From positions 186,001 to 250,000 of the forward strand of contig NZ_CAKKNC010000003.1 in assembly GCF_918741285.1 (NCBI RefSeq): a stretch of 64,000 nucleotides of DNA. The letters run 5' to 3'. The notes under the pieces were generated by a model. That model made no database searches. It was not told where the DNA came from and saw only the letters and a list, made by a program, of their open reading frames with translations. Made by a program: the position numbers and the translations under genes. Below, in pieces: positions 36,314 to 45,767 of the stretch. Position 1 is the stretch's first letter; every line of letters starts with the position of its first letter. This DNA is from Sphingobium sp. CECT 9361. Lineage in GTDB: Bacteria > Pseudomonadota > Alphaproteobacteria > Sphingomonadales > Sphingomonadaceae.

Positions 36314-37053
36314 TGCGGTTCCTCTGCAACCATCACTAGCGCGCACGACTGGGTGCTGCGCTAGGTAATGTTCGCAATGCCCGATGCTACGGCGGTCAGC
36401 GATTTCTACAAGCCGCGCACCGATTGTGTGGGCGAAGGGATATGAGAACACCGAGCCTTACGCGCATAGCATTCGATAGATAGTCCATTCTTTTTGTGAC
36501 TAGAAGGTAGGGGCTTGGCAGCCGGGTTGCTATAACGAGAACAATTAAGACGGACCTTGCCCCTCTGCCGCATGGCAAACAGGGCGTATCGGCGCATGCC
36601 TTCTTGAAAGTCGCGGCGGGCCTGATGCCGACGATTGAAACTCCAGCAGCAGCGCGACCTGCCGCTCTATTCGATGTAGGCGGCTACGGCGCTGGCGCTG
36701 CCATGCAGTTTGCCACGCTTACTGATGGCATCGCCATGACGCATGCGGAGTTTGCGATAGTGTGATCCGGGAACCTGGGAAACAGGAGCAACTCTTTTGA
36801 AAAGGTTAGCGCTCTTTTGTCTTACTACATCAAAGACAACGATCTTCGGAATAGCCACCGGTCACAGTCACTTCATGTTCTACTATTCGCTCCGGCAGTC
36901 AATCCATTATGCAGGCGATGGTTAGTGAGTCTCTCCCATCATGATTCGATTTCTTCTCGCATATGATCATATATCTGCCGACCCGAGATGGTCCGCTTCG
37001 TGCATCATGGGGCAGGCTGGCAACGTCATACCTGACGGTCCAATTCCACGATA
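36314..37053. other. Gene-poor boundary between the stress and polysaccharide blocks
   Basis: 740 bases with no gene I can support and lower GC than both sides, especially 36770-37000. A plus-strand frame ending at TGA 36763-36765 is open for ~65 codons (…ARPAALFDVGGYGAGAAMQF) but matches nothing known. A perfect 12-base palindrome ATATGATCATAT lies at 36961-36972, about 80 bases before the glycosyltransferase start. It could be an operator or part of that promoter. Confidence 0.35.
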
Positions 37054-38190
37054 GTGACGCAAGTTACCGCCTTGCCCGTTGCCGAGAATGCTCTTCGTCA
37101 GCAGAATGCTGTCTTTATAATTGCGGGTTTAGGCGCTGGCGGCGTGGAAAAAGTTGTCAGCCTGATCGCTACTGCATGGATTACGAAAGGATGGCAGGTG
37201 ACCATTCTAGCGTTCGACCGACCAGAAGATCCGATTTATCATGATTTCCATCCTGCCGTGGAAATACGGCGACTTGGACTAAGTAGCGGCGGCGGGAAAA
37301 TTCGTTCCGTCATTATGCAGGGGCGCCGTATCCTTGCGATACGAAGAGCACTCAATCTGTTACAGCCCGATATCGTCATATCATTGCTGACAAAGATCAA
37401 CTTGCTGACGCTTGTGGCGACCATAGGAACGTCGCACAAGGTTATCGTTTCGGAGCGAAACAATCCTCAGGCCCAACCTGCAAATGCTGCCTGGAACATT
37501 CTGCTGGCCCGCTTTTACGGGCGTGCAGAAGCTATCGTGATGCAAACACGGGCGAGCATGGACTGTCTGCCGCCCAATGTGCGGGCGAAGGCGCGCATTA
37601 TTCCCAATCCAATTCTGCCGCCGCAGTCGAGCCAACTTATTAACATGGAACGGCGGGTAGTTTCTGCCGTTGGCAGGCTGACATATCAAAAGGGGTTCGA
37701 TCTTTTGATCGATGCGTTCGCACGCATAGCGTCGAGACATCCTGACTGGAAGTTAATGATATGGGGCGAGGGAGAGATGCGGCCTGCGCTGGAAATGCAG
37801 GTACGTGCCTTAGGGTTGAACGACCAAATATTATTGCCAGGCACCAGCGAAATTCCCGGTGGTTGGGTTCATGAAACGGCCATCATGGCTTTGTCGTCGC
37901 GCTTTGAAGGGTTTCCCAATGCCTTAGGCGAAGCCATGGCAAGCGGTTTGCCAGTGGTAGCCTTCGATTGCCCATTTGGCCCATCTGATCTCATCATACA
38001 GGGTATCGATGGCCTATTAATTCCACCCGGAGACGTGCCAGCCCTTGCCAGAGCGATCGAGCGCCTCATCGTCGATCAGCAATTGCGAAAGTGTCTAGGC
38101 AGCGCGGCCAGACGCTCGGTATCGCGCCTGACCCCCACACGGATCGTAGCGCAGTGGGAGGTCTTGGTGCGGGAGTCCCTCACCACCTGA
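37054..38190 (+). CDS. Glycosyltransferase family 4 protein
   Basis: 378 residues with a GTG start at 37054. The N-terminal domain has FIIAGLGAGGVEKVVSLIA, the GGxE-like loop seen in GT4 enzymes of lipid-linked glycans. The C-terminal domain has AVGRLTYQKGFDLLIDAF and the donor-binding SSRFEGFPNALGEAMASG (E-x7-E). It is a retaining, cytoplasmic transferase that adds a sugar from a nucleotide donor to the growing lipid-linked repeat unit. It is the first gene of the polysaccharide block and stands alone facing the convergent barrel gene. Confidence 0.93.
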   Translation: MTQVTALPVAENALRQQNAVFIIAGLGAGGVEKVVSLIATAWITKGWQVTILAFDRPEDPIYHDFHPAVEIRRLGLSSGGGKIRSVIMQGRRILAIRRALNLLQPDIVISLLTKINLLTLVATIGTSHKVIVSERNNPQAQPANAAWNILLARFYGRAEAIVMQTRASMDCLPPNVRAKARIIPNPILPPQSSQLINMERRVVSAVGRLTYQKGFDLLIDAFARIASRHPDWKLMIWGEGEMRPALEMQVRALGLNDQILLPGTSEIPGGWVHETAIMALSSRFEGFPNALGEAMASGLPVVAFDCPFGPSDLIIQGIDGLLIPPGDVPALARAIERLIVDQQLRKCLGSAARRSVSRLTPTRIVAQWEVLVRESLTT

Positions 38191-38260
38191 TCCGCTCTCG
38201 AATCTTGAAAATCACGTTGTCGTCAGATCGGTAAAGCCCCAAGATAGCCGCAAGATCCAG

Positions 38261-39520
38261 TTAATAAATGAAGCCCATTTTCAGTGCGACCCTCCATTTA
38301 TGGAAGTCTTCGGACGCGTTTGCCGAGTTGCGCCGACTGTGATTGGCAGCCGGTTCGATCCACATATGCCGGTTGACGAGATAGCGGGCGCTTACGCCGA
38401 CGTCGAAATAGCGCTGATCTTGGTCAAAACCGCCCCGATAGTGAATGTTACGTACGCCCAGCGACCCGCGCAGGATCAGGTTATGGCGCGCTTCCTGATC
38501 GATATTCAGGTCGAAGCGCGAATCGATGCGTCCTAGCGCGCCACTGCGAATGGTCGCCACATCCCCTCTAAACAGGTTGAAGATAACGGCCGTGCGCGTG
38601 CGCGGACGCCAGGTTACACGGCCATTCGCTGCCAGTCCGTCAAAGGGACGCAGATTGAGATCCTTGGGGTCCGCGTGAAACAGGCCGACGCCGACTTCGC
38701 CGGTCAACCTGTCTGCAACTTGCAGCGCCACGCCGGTTGTCGCACCATAGGTCGTGGTAGTGCGGTTGACGCCGAAACGGTCCCGATTCAGCCTGGGTAC
38801 CCGCCTATTGGCGAAAGGCTGAACAAAAACCGCGATCCGCTGGGATAGGTTGACGCTACCTTTCACGGCGGCGCGGTAGGTGACCATATCGCGATCGGCA
38901 TCCTCAACCGAAAGATAATTGAGTTTGGTCACGCCCAGCGTCGCCACAATTCCGACGCGCGGGCCGTTATGCCCATATTCCAGTTCCGCTGAGGTCATGT
39001 CGATCAGAGCCGGCCTTCGCGCGCTGGCGAAGTTCGCTTCCGGATCGCCGCGTCGCTCGAATGTGCGGTCATAAGCGACCTTGGTGAACACCGACTGTTT
39101 CTGGCTGACATCCTTGCGATACTGGAGGTAGGCTCCAAATTCGGATGTGTTCTCCCGCGAATTCTTACCATAGCGCGAAAGACTGGCATATGCGCGTGTG
39201 CGCAGGTTGGAGTCACCCGTTTCCCGACGCGCCTCAATGCTCGGCTCGATCAGGAAAATAGTGTCCGATCGCTTGTTCAGGTCTGAGGCCAGGATATTAT
39301 TGTCGAAGCGGATGCCCGTTTCGATCATAGGCATGATTACGAAGCCATTCGTCCGGATCGTGCGAGGTTCGTAGCCGGGGCGTGGCAGATCGTCTATCGC
39401 CGTCGTGCGGTTGATGTCCTGGGCGCTGAGTGGGGAAGTCGCCAGCGCCGCCACGACGATCAGTCTGAGAGAGCGCGACGACATGCAGCTTACCGTCTTG
39501 CCCCTCCCTAACCGTGTCAT
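38261..39520 (-). CDS. Outer-membrane beta-barrel protein of the polysaccharide locus
   Basis: 419 residues from 39520 (an ATG at 39484 is the alternative). A signal peptide is clear (RSLRLIVVAALATSPLSAQ). The remainder alternates hydrophobic and polar residues as in a barrel, with repeated strands such as RTRAYASLSRYGKN and FVQPFANRRVPR. The C-terminal residue is aromatic (KMGFIY), typical for assembly by Bam. Such barrels pair with Wza-type lipoproteins in exopolysaccharide loci and may form or gate the export channel. The start is 3 bases from the export gene's stop. Confidence 0.88.
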   Translation of the reverse strand: MTRLGRGKTVSCMSSRSLRLIVVAALATSPLSAQDINRTTAIDDLPRPGYEPRTIRTNGFVIMPMIETGIRFDNNILASDLNKRSDTIFLIEPSIEARRETGDSNLRTRAYASLSRYGKNSRENTSEFGAYLQYRKDVSQKQSVFTKVAYDRTFERRGDPEANFASARRPALIDMTSAELEYGHNGPRVGIVATLGVTKLNYLSVEDADRDMVTYRAAVKGSVNLSQRIAVFVQPFANRRVPRLNRDRFGVNRTTTTYGATTGVALQVADRLTGEVGVGLFHADPKDLNLRPFDGLAANGRVTWRPRTRTAVIFNLFRGDVATIRSGALGRIDSRFDLNIDQEARHNLILRGSLGVRNIHYRGGFDQDQRYFDVGVSARYLVNRHMWIEPAANHSRRNSANASEDFHKWRVALKMGFIY

Positions 39521-39523
39521 CGG

Positions 39524-40075
39524 TCAGAACCAGCTTTCGCGAATCTGCACCAGATCACCGGGCATGATGCTGCTGTCAGGGGAGGCTGTCCCTTTTTGCT
39601 TGCCTCGCATGATGGTGACTTCCTTGGTATAGGCGCGGAATGTATAGCCGCCCGCTACGGAAACAGCGGTCATGACCGACATGCCTGGCACAAAGGGATA
39701 TTGTCCCGGTCGCTGAACTTCACCAGTGATGAAGAATGGCCGATAGGCCACAATTTGCGCGCTAACCTTCGGATCGATCAGCAAATTCGACGTGCGCAGG
39801 CCGTCGGCGATATCCCGCTGAATAGCTTCCACCGTCTTGCCCGACGCCGGGATGATGCCGAGCATGGGCAGTGAAATGGCACCTGTGTCGGAGACGAGAT
39901 AGGTGTCGCTCATCATGTCCAGGCCGTAGACATTCACCCGGACCTGGTCGCCCGGCCCGAGCTCATAGGGGGTAGGAGCCACCGCGACAAGCGGCGAAAG
40001 GCCTCGCTCGCTGCTGGCGCATCCCGAGATCGATAGAGCTGCGACCGTAGTCAGTGCGACTATCCAGGATTTCAT
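39524..40075 (-). CDS. Wza/GumB-type polysaccharide export lipoprotein
   Basis: 183 residues. A lipoprotein signal peptide ends in the lipobox SISGCASS (Cys19). The polysaccharide-export domain begins at YELGPGDQVRVNVYGLDMMS and continues with DTGAISLPMLGIIPASGKT, and a SLBB-like part has FFITGEVQRPGQYPFVPGMS. It makes the periplasmic/outer-membrane conduit for polymer export together with the Wzc-type protein at 51979. At 183 residues it is closer to the short GumB/GelD type than to Wza. It overlaps the sulfotransferase gene (ATGA). Confidence 0.95.
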   Translation of the reverse strand: MKSWIVALTTVAALSISGCASSERGLSPLVAVAPTPYELGPGDQVRVNVYGLDMMSDTYLVSDTGAISLPMLGIIPASGKTVEAIQRDIADGLRTSNLLIDPKVSAQIVAYRPFFITGEVQRPGQYPFVPGMSVMTAVSVAGGYTFRAYTKEVTIMRGKQKGTASPDSSIMPGDLVQIRESWF

Positions 40076-40965
40076 GGTGTCCTCCCAATTTCAGCAGTTC
40101 GGGCAAACGTGCCCCGCGCTTCGACCTTGCCGCCCTGTGGTATCTCGCTCAGCCACCCACTCAGGTCGGTTCTCAGCAGATCCTGAAGGACCAGCATATC
40201 CGTCCGATAATAATCCCGAAGCATAGCTCGCAATTCTTCGGTCAGCGGCGGGTAGTGCACGGGCGTCGCGAGCGATGCGCGCAAACGCGAGAAGAGTGGG
40301 TTGGCACGCAGGGGATCGAGAACAGGGCGCATCGGCTTTAAAAACCTGCGAAGGCCAAGCGGAAGCATCGGCGAGGCGCTGTCATTCTGACGCGTCGATA
40401 GTGCTTGCGGCGTCATATGCACCCTTACACCGATATGATCGCAAACCTCCGCCACGACTTTGTCGGCAGACGTGCGCAGTGTTTCATAAAAGATGACATG
40501 GAGTTGATCGCGACGATAGTGATGCAGGAGCCGGTTCAGGTGCCTGCCGTAGAGGCCGCCCTCTAGAAATCGCGACTGCGCTGCTCGCTTCCCATCAAGA
40601 TATGGGCGGGGGTCGTCCTTCACCATGCCGCGCCGAAACAACATGCAATAGTCGGAATAGGCACGTTGGACCGGATCGCGCAGTTGAACGATCAATCGAG
40701 CGTCGGGTACCATACCTGCCATCCGGGCGGCCGCTTCGGGATGCGCCAGATAGTCAGCCGATTTTTCTCCAACGATCCGATCGGCGGGCGCTTCTTCGAA
40801 CAAGGCAGCATACCACTTTTCGCCCCGCGCATATTCCGTGCTGAAATAATGTGGCTCGGCGTCCGGGAGCCACAGATCGGGATGACAGCGTAGCTGATGC
40901 GCAATCCAGGTCGTAGCGCCCTTTACGGCGCCGATGATAATGAAGGCGGGCTTGCGGTCAGGCAT
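40072..40965 (-). CDS. Sulfotransferase domain protein
   Basis: 297 residues. The PAPS 5'-phosphosulfate loop lies in IIGAVKGATTWIAHQLRCHP. The 3'-phosphate site is LIVQLRDPVQRAYSDYCMLF, and a conserved KSADYLAHPEAA segment stands between them. This matches the family that sulfates glycans or small molecules with PAPS. Overlaps with both neighbours (aminotransferase upstream, export gene downstream) place it inside the polymer operon, so a sulfated polysaccharide is likely. PAPS-making genes are not in the window. Confidence 0.92.
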   Translation of the reverse strand: MPDRKPAFIIIGAVKGATTWIAHQLRCHPDLWLPDAEPHYFSTEYARGEKWYAALFEEAPADRIVGEKSADYLAHPEAAARMAGMVPDARLIVQLRDPVQRAYSDYCMLFRRGMVKDDPRPYLDGKRAAQSRFLEGGLYGRHLNRLLHHYRRDQLHVIFYETLRTSADKVVAEVCDHIGVRVHMTPQALSTRQNDSASPMLPLGLRRFLKPMRPVLDPLRANPLFSRLRASLATPVHYPPLTEELRAMLRDYYRTDMLVLQDLLRTDLSGWLSEIPQGGKVEARGTFARTAEIGRTP

Positions 40966-42184
40966 GGTCGCCCACCGTTGCCCGGATCAGAATGGATCGA
41001 AGCACCCGGCCCATATGTCGGCATTGGTCGGGGCTGAGGGTGGGGTCTACCGGTAAGAGGATGCTGGTTTCCCCCAGATGGCGCGCCATGGGCAGGCGCT
41101 CGGCGGGGGTTTGGCCGGCATCGATGAAAGCGCGTTCGAGATAGATTTCGGGGCAACTCCCCGATTGGCACGGAACGCCGCTGGTCCGAGCGCGGGCGAT
41201 TATGTCGTCCCTAGTCCAGCCATCTCGTAAAAGTTCGGGGCGAATGAACGCGTAAAATTTATAATAAGCGTGCGCGATACGGTCATCGGGTTCGATCAGC
41301 CGCAATGAAGGTATATCGGTCAACATTGCCAACAAGGCCTCAGCATTCGCCCTACGCTGAGCGAGCCAGTCTTCCAGCTTTGACAGTTGGACAACGCCGA
41401 TAGCGGCCTGCATTTCGGTCAAGCGATAGTTGCTGCCGAAATTATTGTGCAACCAGCGAAACGCAATCCCATCCCCGCCCTGAGCGACGACGGATGGATC
41501 CTTGCCATGATCTTTGATCGCCCATGCGCGCTTCCATACCGCCTCGTCCCTTAGAACCAGCATTCCGCCTTCGCCGCCTGTGGAGATGATTTTGTCGGTG
41601 CAAAATGAGAAGGCACCTGCATCGCCAAACCCTCCGACGGGCAGTCCGTCGAGTGTCGCGCCATGGGCCTGGGCGCAATCCTCTATCAGCTTGATGCCAA
41701 GGTCGCTCGCCATGATCGCGATCTCATCGACCGGGGCGGGATAGCCCGCGAGATGGACCACGATTATTGCCGTCGTCCTCGAACTGATCCGGGGTGCGAT
41801 CGTCTGGGGGGTGAGGCTTTGGGTGATCGGGTCAACGTCTGCGAAGACCGGCTTAGCTCCGCAGGCGACAACGCAACTCGCCGTTGCCATGAAGCTGCGA
41901 GCGGGGACCACGACTTCGTGACCCGGCCCGACACCTAGTGCCCTTAGCGCGACTTCCAGCGCGAGCGTTCCGTTTGCCAAGGCGATGGCGCGGGGCATGT
42001 TGCATAGCTTTGCGAATCCGCGTTCGAGGGCCGCGCAGTGATCGCCATGATGGAGGGAATTGACCCGGCCACTTTGCAGAACGTGCACGGCCGCTTCAAT
42101 CTCGTCCGCGGCGTAAACCGGCCAGCGAGATGCGACGGGGTCGGGAGCTTGATGGTCCAGCGACGATGCGTGAGTTGCGAGCAT
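40958..42184 (-). CDS. DegT/DnrJ/EryC1/StrS-family sugar aminotransferase
   Basis: 408 residues from the ATG at 42184, which has GGGAG 7 bases before it; a GTG at 42190 overlapping the upstream stop is possible. PLP enzyme features are ALANGTLALEVALRALGVGP, DPITQSLTP, EDCAQAHGATLDG and the lysine site FSFCTDKIISTGGEGGM. It transfers an amino group to a keto-sugar nucleotide. The dehydratase gene upstream would supply the 4-keto sugar, so the two can make an amino-sugar precursor such as a 4-amino-4,6-dideoxyhexose. Confidence 0.95.
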   Translation of the reverse strand: MLATHASSLDHQAPDPVASRWPVYAADEIEAAVHVLQSGRVNSLHHGDHCAALERGFAKLCNMPRAIALANGTLALEVALRALGVGPGHEVVVPARSFMATASCVVACGAKPVFADVDPITQSLTPQTIAPRISSRTTAIIVVHLAGYPAPVDEIAIMASDLGIKLIEDCAQAHGATLDGLPVGGFGDAGAFSFCTDKIISTGGEGGMLVLRDEAVWKRAWAIKDHGKDPSVVAQGGDGIAFRWLHNNFGSNYRLTEMQAAIGVVQLSKLEDWLAQRRANAEALLAMLTDIPSLRLIEPDDRIAHAYYKFYAFIRPELLRDGWTRDDIIARARTSGVPCQSGSCPEIYLERAFIDAGQTPAERLPMARHLGETSILLPVDPTLSPDQCRHMGRVLRSILIRATVGDHA

Positions 42185-42186
42185 GG

Positions 42187-44241
42187 TCACGCTCCCGCTG
42201 CCGATTGGCGAATGACTTCTGGACTGGATCGTACGTTCTTGGCCAAGTGAGCGATCTGAAGCGTCGCTATCAGTGGCTCGTCTGCAGCATTGTCAGGCAC
42301 AGTTGCCGCGCTGGCCCTGCGCGTGACCTGGTTCAACAGGGAAAAGAGCTGGCTGCGCACTGCATCCTCATTATGCGCCAGGACGCTCCGTTCGAGAATA
42401 TCGAAGCCGGCCTGCAGTTCGGCAATCGTAGCTGGCACGGGTTCTGCCTCCAGCACGCCGGGCAGTTCGGAGGGCAACTGCTGTTCCCGTTCGTCGAACA
42501 GTTCCTCGTACAATTTCTCCCCTGGGCGCAAGCCGACGATCTGGATGGGCACGTCCCGTTCGGGGATCAGCCCCGCAAGACGGATCATGCGGCGGGCGAT
42601 GTCGATGATCTTCACCGGCTCGCCCATGTCGAGCACGATGATACGCCCCCGTTTGAGACCATATTCCATGGCGCGGGCAGTACTGTGCAGGATCAACTGC
42701 ACCGCTTCATGGACCGTCATGAAGTATCGGGTGATTTCAGGATGCGTGACGGTCAGCGGTGCGCGTCGGTCCAACTGGCGTTGGAAAAGCGGGATAAGAG
42801 AGCCGCTGGACCCCAGAACATTGCCGAAGCGCACAGTCATGAACCGTGACGTATTAGGCCGCCGTGCTCCCTCCAGATCAAGCGCCTGGCAGTACAGTTC
42901 ACCCAGTCGCTTGGTCGCGCCCATCACGCCGACCGGATTAACCGCCTTGTCAGTGGATACCTGCACCATGGCGCGCACGCCGTGGCGTTTGGCTGCGTCG
43001 GCCACGTTTCGCGTGCCGATGACATTAGTCTGCACGCCGGAGCAGATATTGATCTCTACCATGGGGACATGCTTCAACGCGGCCGCGTGGAACACGAATG
43101 CCGGGCGGAATTGCGCAAAAACTGCCATGACATGCTGACGTTGCCGGATGGAGCACAGAATCGGCCGACACAGAATGTCGGGATAATTCTCCCGCAACTC
43201 CATCTCTATGGCGTAGAGATTATATTCGCAGCAATCGAGCAGCATCATTTCCGATGGCCCGAAGCCCGCTATCTGGCCCACGAGTTCGCGCCCGATTGAT
43301 CCGCCCGCGCCGGTGATCAGCACTTTTTCGCCCCGAATCGCGCGCGAGACCACGTCCGCGTCCAGATGGGCCTGAGGACGATCCAACAAGTCTGCGATGT
43401 TGATGGCTTCCAGGCGGAGTGGTTTGTCCATCTCAGGCGCGGTCGGCGCGCGCAAGACTGACAGATGGAGTGTCTGGGCAGCAGTCACCAGCTTGAGCTT
43501 CCCGCCGCCTTTCCAGTCGTCAGGACCCGTCGCCAGAATGATGCTCGTCGGGCGTTCGTTACGGGCCGTAAGGGTGGCCACCGCGTGTTGCACAGCGTCT
43601 ATGCCGCCCATGATCGGTACGCCACGCAACCGCAGATGCGTGTTCACGCCATCGATGTCCAATATTCCGACTGGCAGGAAGGGGGGCGGATTGATCATTT
43701 CGAAATGACGCAGAACATTTTCGACATATTCGGGCCGTCCGGCAAGCAGGACACGCTGCTGGCTGACGGCCATGTCGGAATTTTGGCGATGCCGTCCGCG
43801 CGACGTCAGGAAGCGACTGATTTCGGCGCGAAGGACTCGTTGCCATAGTCTTCCTCCGGCCAGAAGAGATATCAGCACCAATGCCTGGATGAAGGGAACC
43901 GATGTCGGCATCCACTTCCCATTGCCGGACAGCATCATGACGGCGACCGGAATGGCGATCGCAAAGACCGACGCCTCGATCATGCGAACGAAATCAGGGA
44001 AGGATGCCAGCCGCCACAGACGGTTATACGTGCCGCTGAAAAATAATATGGTTGTTCCGCTTATGATGAAGACCGGCAGGTTGACGAGCATCCCGTAGAG
44101 CATGTGCGGCGGGATATCGCCGTTCATCCTCAAGCTAAGAGCGATCCATAGGGACGCGGCGATCGCCATAGCGTCATAGATAAAATAGGCTGGTTTGCGC
44201 CATTTGCGAAGCAATGCGCTGGATACGCCGGCTATGGGCAT
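42187..44241 (-). CDS. Nucleotide-sugar 4,6-dehydratase, membrane-anchored (WbpM/FlaA1/CapD family)
   Basis: 684 residues from the ATG at 44241 (GGGAG spaced by 7). The first ~150 residues hold four membrane helices (YFIYDAMAIAASLWIALSLR, FIISGTTILFFSGTYNRLWR). A CoA-binding-like domain follows. The extended SDR starts at KVLITGAGGSIGRELVGQIA, and the active site is VSTDKAVNPVGVMGATKR (Met in place of the usual Tyr, as in FlaA1-type enzymes). It makes UDP-4-keto-6-deoxy-GlcNAc-type sugars. It heads the leftward operon and is divergent from the operon at 44583. Confidence 0.95.
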   Translation of the reverse strand: MPIAGVSSALLRKWRKPAYFIYDAMAIAASLWIALSLRMNGDIPPHMLYGMLVNLPVFIISGTTILFFSGTYNRLWRLASFPDFVRMIEASVFAIAIPVAVMMLSGNGKWMPTSVPFIQALVLISLLAGGRLWQRVLRAEISRFLTSRGRHRQNSDMAVSQQRVLLAGRPEYVENVLRHFEMINPPPFLPVGILDIDGVNTHLRLRGVPIMGGIDAVQHAVATLTARNERPTSIILATGPDDWKGGGKLKLVTAAQTLHLSVLRAPTAPEMDKPLRLEAINIADLLDRPQAHLDADVVSRAIRGEKVLITGAGGSIGRELVGQIAGFGPSEMMLLDCCEYNLYAIEMELRENYPDILCRPILCSIRQRQHVMAVFAQFRPAFVFHAAALKHVPMVEINICSGVQTNVIGTRNVADAAKRHGVRAMVQVSTDKAVNPVGVMGATKRLGELYCQALDLEGARRPNTSRFMTVRFGNVLGSSGSLIPLFQRQLDRRAPLTVTHPEITRYFMTVHEAVQLILHSTARAMEYGLKRGRIIVLDMGEPVKIIDIARRMIRLAGLIPERDVPIQIVGLRPGEKLYEELFDEREQQLPSELPGVLEAEPVPATIAELQAGFDILERSVLAHNEDAVRSQLFSLLNQVTRRASAATVPDNAADEPLIATLQIAHLAKNVRSSPEVIRQSAAGA

Positions 44242-44582
44242 GTCTTTCTCCCTTTGTCGGTGAACCAATCGCCATTCGCAACCTTGCGCCGGCTGACCGG
44301 ATGGTTTTCCTCACTTAAAGCGCAGGTTATGCGCTTTTAACCGACGACTGCAGTCGGGCATCAGGGCAAGCCGATTAGAGGTATAGTCCCTGCCCATAAG
44401 GGGTGCTGACCCTCTGGATATCTATCGACATCTCAAAAGTATGGCAGATGTTTCCTTATTCGCTCCCAAGGATAGGGGACCAAATAGCTAAGACATAATT
44501 TTGCATTTGCATTAGATTCCACCGATCTTCTGCGGCCATGCGACTGCAATGGGGAATTCGCAGCGTCGGGACGGGACAGTGC
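44242..44582. promoter_or_regulatory. Divergent promoter region with two inverted repeats
   Basis: 341 bases separate the leftward dehydratase operon from the rightward glycosyltransferase operon. AAAGCGCA (44317-44324) and TGCGCTTT (44330-44337) form a perfect 8-base stem with a 5-base loop, followed by T and AA. CGACTGCAGTCG (44345-44356) is a perfect 12-base palindrome 7 bases further. One or both may be operator sites shared by the two operons; the first could also be a terminator-like hairpin. The last ~130 bases are AT-richer, as expected for a promoter. Confidence 0.45.
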
Positions 44583-45767
44583 ATGATGCGGATTTTACAC
44601 GTCATCACAGGATTAAATGTGGGTGGGGCGGAAGCCATGTTGGCCCGCATTATCGCTAATTCCAAGCGGCCAGATGTTACCGCAACGGTTGCCACGCTAA
44701 TGGCGCCCGGTTTCGTCGGGGGCAGGATGCTGGAATCGGGTATCGCCGTCCGCTCTTTGGGCATGACCAGCATCTGGACCGCCAGCATCGCTATGATCCG
44801 GCTGGTGCTGCACATCCGTCGCACCAAACCCGACCTCGTCATGGCGTGGATGCATCATGCACAACTGGCGGCGACTCTGGCGGTCAGGCTGTCCGGCTTG
44901 AAAATCCCGGTCGTGTGGAATGTACGTCATTCCCTGGGGGAAGGCTTTACGCATGAAAGGCGCCTTACCCGAGCCGTCCTGCGGATGCAGGCTATGCTCT
45001 CCCGCAAGCCGACCGCTATAATATATAATTCGAGGAAGGCGGCGCAGCAATATCGAGCCATTGGTTTCAATCCGAGAAGCGAACATGTCATCCCCAATGG
45101 CTTCGACGTCGCAGCGGGAACCACAGAGGCCGGTGGAAATCGCCGCGTCCGCGAGATCTTCGGACTGCCTGACAATGCCATCCTGATCGGCATGGTCGCG
45201 CGGTCGCATCCGATGAAGGATGTTCCCAATCTCGTTGCCGCTTTCGCGCTGCTCCGCTCCTCGCGCGTCAATGCGCACTTGCTGATGGTGGGTGAGGGCA
45301 TGGACAAGCCGACGGCTTCGGTCGCGGCGGCTCTTGCTCGGCTGCCGCAGGGTAGCTGGACCTTGGCGGGCCAGCGTCCCGATGTGGCTACATGGCTCGG
45401 CGGGTTGGATATTCTGGTCCTGCCGTCCGCATGGGGAGAGGGTTTTTCCAACATCATAGGCGAAGCCATGGCGCAGGCGGTCCCCTGCGTGGGGACAGAT
45501 GTTGGCGACACGGCCTGGATTATCGACCGTACGGGCCGTAGCGTCCCACCACGCAATGCAACGGCGCTCGCCCTTGCGCTGTTGGAATTGTGCAGCCTTC
45601 CCGAATCCGAACGTCACGCGCTCGGATTGGCCGCAAGGCAGCGGATCGTCGATATGTTTGCCTTGGGAACGATCGTGGGCCGTTACGAAGCGTTGGTCGA
45701 TGAATTGATTGGTTCAGGAGAGACCGCCTGTCGGCCACCTCGGAATCTTCGGTGCGAGGCGGTATGA
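44583..45767 (+). CDS. Glycosyltransferase family 4 protein
   Basis: 394 residues from the first of two adjacent ATGs (44583/44586). The N-terminal MRILHVITGLNVGGAEAMLA is typical of GT4 enzymes of capsule and O-antigen loci. The C-terminal half has IGMVARSHPMKDVPNLVAAF and LPSAWGEGFSNIIGEAMAQ with the E-x7-E motif. It adds a hexose or amino sugar to the undecaprenyl-linked unit. It heads the rightward operon and overlaps the next glycosyltransferase gene (ATGA at 45764-45767). Confidence 0.95.
   Translation: MMRILHVITGLNVGGAEAMLARIIANSKRPDVTATVATLMAPGFVGGRMLESGIAVRSLGMTSIWTASIAMIRLVLHIRRTKPDLVMAWMHHAQLAATLAVRLSGLKIPVVWNVRHSLGEGFTHERRLTRAVLRMQAMLSRKPTAIIYNSRKAAQQYRAIGFNPRSEHVIPNGFDVAAGTTEAGGNRRVREIFGLPDNAILIGMVARSHPMKDVPNLVAAFALLRSSRVNAHLLMVGEGMDKPTASVAAALARLPQGSWTLAGQRPDVATWLGGLDILVLPSAWGEGFSNIIGEAMAQAVPCVGTDVGDTAWIIDRTGRSVPPRNATALALALLELCSLPESERHALGLAARQRIVDMFALGTIVGRYEALVDELIGSGETACRPPRNLRCEAV

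Noticed and set aside
36553-36765. Plus-strand open frame of ~65-70 codons in the gene-poor seam (ends …THAEFAIV)
   Set aside because: No clear start or ribosome site, no family match; possibly a decayed fragment but not supportable as a gene.
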